A stretch of DNA of 64,000 bases from Eucommia ulmoides (lineage: Eukaryota; Streptophyta; Magnoliopsida; Garryales; Eucommiaceae). The position numbers and the translations under genes were made by a program. The notes beneath the pieces are model-generated. The model searched no databases and was not told the DNA's origin. It saw only the letters and a program-made list of their open reading frames with translations. This document shows, piece by piece, positions 60,293 through 64,000 of this stretch (the stretch's first letter is position 1; each line of letters starts with the position of its first letter). Location of the stretch: NCBI GenBank assembly GCA_016647705.1, contig CM028334.1, positions 3,467,546 through 3,531,545 of the forward strand, given 5' to 3'.

Positions 60293-60497
60293 GGGTGGGT
60301 GCACCGAAATTTGGTGCACCCACCCCCTTTTGGGTGCACCAAAAATGGTGCACCCAAAAAGGGGGGAGGGGCTGGCCCCCCCCTGCTGGCCGCATGTGCG
60401 GCCAGCAGTGCTGGTCGCTACAGCGACCAGTGCAACTGGTCGCTGTAGCGACCAGCCTGGTCGCACGTGCGACCAGCCCTTGGTCGCACGTGCGACC
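60293..60497. repeat. Hairpin ladder in the LTR upstream of its TATA box
   Basis: Seven inverted repeats in 205 bp. 60293-60325: 13-bp stem, GGGTGGGTGCACC, 7-nt loop. 60323-60365: 13-bp stem, TTTTGGGTGCACC, 6-nt loop, plus 5 G-C pairs across a bulge. 60383-60408: CTGCTGGCCGCA arms, 2-nt centre. 60411-60430 and 60436-60455: CTGGTCGCT arms with AC or GT centre. 60457-60476: 20-bp perfect palindrome CTGGTCGCACGTGCGACCAG. 60482-60497: 16-bp perfect palindrome GGTCGCACGTGCGACC. GC-rich inside AT-rich DNA. Confidence 0.93.
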
Positions 60498-60939
60498 TTA
60501 ATGCACCCCCCCACCCCGTTCGGTGCAGGCCTCTCTCGTTCTCGTCTGTTTCTGGTCCATTTTGTTCCGAATTAACGCGTTTTTATTCCACTTCGAAAAA
60601 TCTACAAAACCAAAAAAATAAAGTAATTAATTACTAATATTTAATTTACTTAAGAGATTAATAAAACTTAATTTAGCAGTATTAAACCGCACAAATACGG
60701 TACAATCAAAATAAAATAAAAAATAACTATAAAATAAAGTATATTTTTTTGCGGAGCGGTCAAAATGCCGTGTCTACAGCTGCCCCTCTTTGTCATGCAA
60801 GTCCCACTTACTTGACAAAGATAGAAGACCACGTCATTTTGATCGTCCCATTTTATCTTTATTTATTTTTTATTTTTATTTTTAGTGTATTTTCCAATAA
60901 TAGAACAAATAAAATAAAATGATTCATGACGAATACGTG

Positions 60940-61560
60940 TAAGTTTAGAGTAATAAAAGAATACTCATGACGATGTTCATGATAAACAAATGTCCGTTTA
61001 GAGGATCGTTTAAAGTAAAAAAAAAATGACTTCTGACGATACTCATAACGAACATGTGTCTGTTTAGAAGATTGTTTAGAGTAATAAAAAAAAGGACTCA
61101 TGACGATACTCATGACGAACAAGTGTCTGTTTAGAGGATCGTTTAGAGTAATAAAATGATGACTCATGACGATACTCATGACGAACAAGTGTCTGTTTAG
61201 AGTAATAAAAAATGACTCATAACGCTACTCATGACGAACACGTGTCTGTTTAGAGGATTGTTTAGAGTAATAAAAAAAGAGACTCATGACGATACTCATG
61301 ACGAACAAGTGTCAGACTCATGACGATACTCATGACGAACAAGTGTCTGTTTAGAGTAATAAAAAATGACTCATAACGCTACTCATGACGAACACGTGTC
61401 TGTTTAGAGGATTGTTTAGAGTAATAAAAAAGAGACTCATGACGATACTCATGACGAACAAGTGTCTGTTTAGAAGATTGTTTAGAGAAAAAAAATGACT
61501 CATGACGATACTCATGACGAACAAGTGTACGTTTAGAGGATTGTTTAGAGTTATAAAAAT
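60940..61560 (-). repeat. Tandem array of about 50-68-bp units
   Basis: About ten units built from 'actcatgacgatactcatgac', 'gaacaagtgtctgtttaga', 'ggattgtttagagtaata' and a short A-run. Some units lack the second 'ggattgtttagag' block; a composite block of about 120 bp (61213-61330 against 61365-61470) is itself repeated. On the minus strand this reads as a repeating VMSIVMS peptide, a by-product. Confidence 0.9.
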
Positions 61561-63558
61561 TATTCATGCCCCAGCCCTCTTGGCCAGGGGCTTAAAGAAA
61601 GTTCAAGAGTATAAAATATGCCCCCACTTGTGACTGAGCCAGAATGAGAGAGCAAAGATATAAATGTGCCCCAGCCGAACTCTCAGATGACCGAGCATTT
61701 ATAGATTGCCTACGTACCTTAGTATTATGCCGAGGATTAAGTTTGGCGTAGTTCACTTTTCGCCCTTTTCAGGGCAAAACGCATACCTGGACGCTCATTT
61801 AGAGCTTTGGAACTTTTAGTAATAAAAGTTTCTAATTTGAACCGGAAGGTAAGAAGTTTTTGTGAGAGAGAAATCCATGCTTCCCTGCCCTTTGAAAACC
61901 CTGTAATTGGACAAAAAACACATGCAACACGAAAATTTAGTTTGAAAAACTTGTCACTCTTGACGACTAGCAATTCCGTCCCCCCCTTTTCCGTCGCAAT
62001 CTCTCATTTGATGGCGCTTGACTTTCTCGGGTCACGGGACAGTATCGGGAGATTTTTCCATTTTTGAATTTAGAAGTCTCGCTTTTCAACTGAGAGTTCG
62101 ACATGCTTCAGGGTGATGCGACAATTTTTTTTAGTTCCCTTCGACTCAAGGGAAGGCCCAACATACCTCATCGAGGTCTCCTTGGCTTGCTCGACTGGAT
62201 TCTTGTCTTTTCAAATTAGTAGGTGCTTCAATGCTTGGGGTTCTAATACTCCTGCATGCTCTGTGTTTTCTCAAGTCCTGCAAAACTGATTTAGTCCAAA
62301 AATAGATAAATGTCGAAAATTACTAAAATGAGTACCTTCAATACCCGATATGATTTTCTGTGAGATCTTGAGTCAAGAATGTAGAGGAATATGATTCTAA
62401 TACATTTTCAAACCACGACCAATGTTTCTTTTCTCAAATTCTAATTCCATTCAAATCCATCAAGTTCTGATTCCAAAAAGTATCATTTGCCGCTAATTTG
62501 GACCGAGGCGGAAAATATGAACAAATCTATCTATCATCTTTCTTTCCTCTTCAAATCTCTTCCACATTTATACCAATACTTCTTGTTCGGTTATCCCACT
62601 TTTTTTTCATTTCTTTTATTTTTTTTCTCTTTTTTTTCTTTTTTCTTTTTTCTTATTATTTTCTTCTTTTTTTTTTCCTTTTTTTTTTTCTTTTCTTTTT
62701 TTTTCTTTTTTTTTTTTATATCGAACTTACAATGATTTAGGGACAGCCGAGCTTATCAATGAACTTGATTGTCTTTGGAAATTGAGACCTTCTTGCAACA
62801 TTTGAAAGTTTCTTCATTGGGATCATTGGCGTGAGATGATTGTATTCCCTTTTTACCATTGAGTAACTCAGACAATAGGCAAATCGGGATATTTACACCC
62901 AGTTTCATCAATCACTAAAGTACCACCAAAGATAGTTTGATTAGCTTGCAACAATATATCAAAGCATCGTAAGGACAATGGATACCAATCTTTGACTTTT
63001 GAACCCCCCGGTACTTCTGGAATCGCTGACGAATTTGGTTACGGGCCTTTTCAGATTTCACCATCGTTTGGATAAACATAATCTTCCTTTGATTATAGTC
63101 CCATTGAATCGTGGTCTAACTTTGTATTGAAATCACACATTCACATCCTCACTCAGTCACATCACGTACAACATATGCAGGCAATTTTGGGCACCTGAAA
63201 TAGTAAGATTCAAACATTAGACCACAGTTTTGAATAAACAGTATTGCATTATTGAAATTTTAAAAGTCATTACAGAGCAAATCCTTTTCCATCCAAAAGA
63301 CCAACGGGATGGAAAGGTGAGTACGCAAAGATTTTCCAATTTTATCAAAACACCTCGCAAATTTAAAGCAAACAAAAAAAACAGTTTTGCAGTCTTTAGA
63401 TTTTTTCAAATTGAGCCTTAGGCACATGACTCGCTCCCATTTCCACCAATATTTTGGTAAAGATTGACTTCACCACCCCTTGAAGGTGCATACTCAGGCA
63501 ACGGATTCTACTGACAGTTTGGCGTACCAGCCTCAGGTTTTTTAGGAAACGTGATGGC

Positions 63559-63998
63559 TCATGTCCGTATAAACTCCTGAATTTTGTCTTTCAGCTGAAA
63601 GCATTGTTCAGTCGCATGTCCTCTGGTTCCTGAGTGGTATTCACAGAAAGCATTTGAAGAAACTGCTTTACTCCCTGGTTTAACTTCGTAGAATGGAAGG
63701 GGTGTCAGCATCCCCTGCTTCAAACAATTCCGGTACAACTCGGTGATCGAGACCGGAAGGTCTTGTAGCTCTCTGTTGTCGTTCTGGAAATTTCCCCCAG
63801 TAGCATGAGGTAGAAGGTCTTGGTGGTATTGGGTTCCTGACCTTGGAGTGCGGTTAGGAATTTGAGGTGGGGTGTTCGGGCGTGGTTGATAGGTATGGTA
63901 AGAGGGTGTTGGGTAGGCTTGAGGGTAATATTGGGGAATGTGGTTTTGATAAGGGGGAGGTACATTTTGGTAATAGCGGGGGCGGCTTTGGGAATAGG
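63559..63998 (-). pseudogene. Ty3/gypsy gag fragment (C-terminal), runs off the window
   Basis: An open minus-strand frame of about 145 codons without ATG enters from beyond 64000 and ends at TGA 63559-63561. It starts with a Tyr/Pro/Gln-rich linker (PPPYQNHIPQYYPQAYPTPS), then DLPVSITELYRNCLKQGMLT, PFYEVKPGSKAV, and the nucleocapsid-like knuckle FCEYHSGTRGHATEQCFQLK (pattern C-x2-H-x5-H-x4-C) followed by DKIQEFI. This is typical of Tat-lineage gag. Related sense (NPLPEYAPSRGGEVNLY) continues after the stop to about 63440, with further stops, so the copy is decayed. Confidence 0.82.
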
Positions 63999-64000
63999 GT

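Larger units (their letters stand above)
58557..63420 (-). mobile_element. Very long LTR/UTR-like region of a Ty3/gypsy (Tat/Ogre-like) element
   Basis: Non-coding, with hallmarks in minus-strand orientation: a hairpin cluster, TATA box (CTATAAATA, 60230-60238), purine-rich leader, two tandem arrays, and AGGTGGCGACTCC near 58690, a phrase typical of the LTR/leader boundary in Tat-type elements. Phrases such as 'gtgtctacagctgcccctctttg' (60770) and 'gattgcctacgtacctt' (61705) are familiar from such LTRs. A gag fragment in the same orientation lies upstream (63559 onward), so this is probably a 3' LTR; no pol lies between. It cuts the MULE at 58556. Exact LTR ends and target duplication were not found. 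Frames such as 60859-61188, 61379-61567 and 62487-62740 are repeat or poly-T by-products. Confidence 0.5.

Noticed and set aside
60940..61560. CRISPR-like array
   Set aside because: Adjacent units are near-identical throughout with no unique spacers, and the genome is a plant.
60859..61567. Repetitive VMSIVMS peptide on the minus strand
   Set aside because: By-product of a tandem DNA array in an LTR; unit length varies and breaks the frame.
62487..62740. Phe-rich membrane protein frame
   Set aside because: Translation of an interrupted poly-T tract.
1..64000. tRNA and rRNA genes
   Set aside because: I found only tRNA-like boxes within SINEs; no cloverleaf that I could support by eye. A tRNAscan-SE run would settle it.

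Overview
This window is nuclear DNA of a flowering plant, most likely a eudicot. The evidence is long AT-rich spacers, spliced genes with GT-AG introns, plant-only families (a TPD1-like peptide, a SAUR) and dense plant transposable elements of every class. There are no operons and no bacterial, organellar or viral genes. I cannot name the species from sequence alone.

Host genes are few. (1) A complete 12-exon RNA pseudouridine synthase 7-like gene lies on the minus strand (3133-12023, 395 aa). Its introns hold a degenerate RTE-type LINE, a Helitron and several MITEs. (2) A complete 3-exon TPD1-like cysteine-rich secreted peptide gene lies on the minus strand (24805-28370, 175 aa), with a 2.8 kb intron carrying a LINE fragment and a SINE. 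(3) An intronless SAUR lies on the plus strand (41174-41590). (4) A DEK-like chromatin-protein gene on the minus strand (49646-52958) keeps its exon structure but has two frameshifts, one stop codon and a missing 5' half.

The rest is mobile and repeat DNA. From 14.2 to 21.8 kb are two Helitrons that look head-to-tail. The first carries a captured AP-4 beta-adaptin exon and a nested 2.56 kb solo LTR with a perfect 5-bp target duplication. At 31.6-36.4 kb there is a nested set containing a second solo LTR of the same family (2.81 kb, also with a perfect target duplication). From 41.9 to 48.4 kb is a 2.7 kb tandem duplication of a long inverted-repeat (foldback) element plus part of an L1 LINE. 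From 53.2 to 58.6 kb is a Mutator-like (MULE) transposase pseudogene with a promoter, leader and tandem-repeat intron. From 58.6 kb to the end is LTR/UTR-like DNA of a very large Ty3/gypsy element (Tat/Ogre-like), with a gag fragment on the minus strand at the right edge.

The most unusual observation is that two unrelated elements share one promoter layout. A ladder of near-perfect hairpins (53243-53469 in the MULE; 60293-60497 in the LTR) sits directly upstream of the same CCTATAAATA TATA box. A tandem-repeat array lies in the transcribed leader of each.
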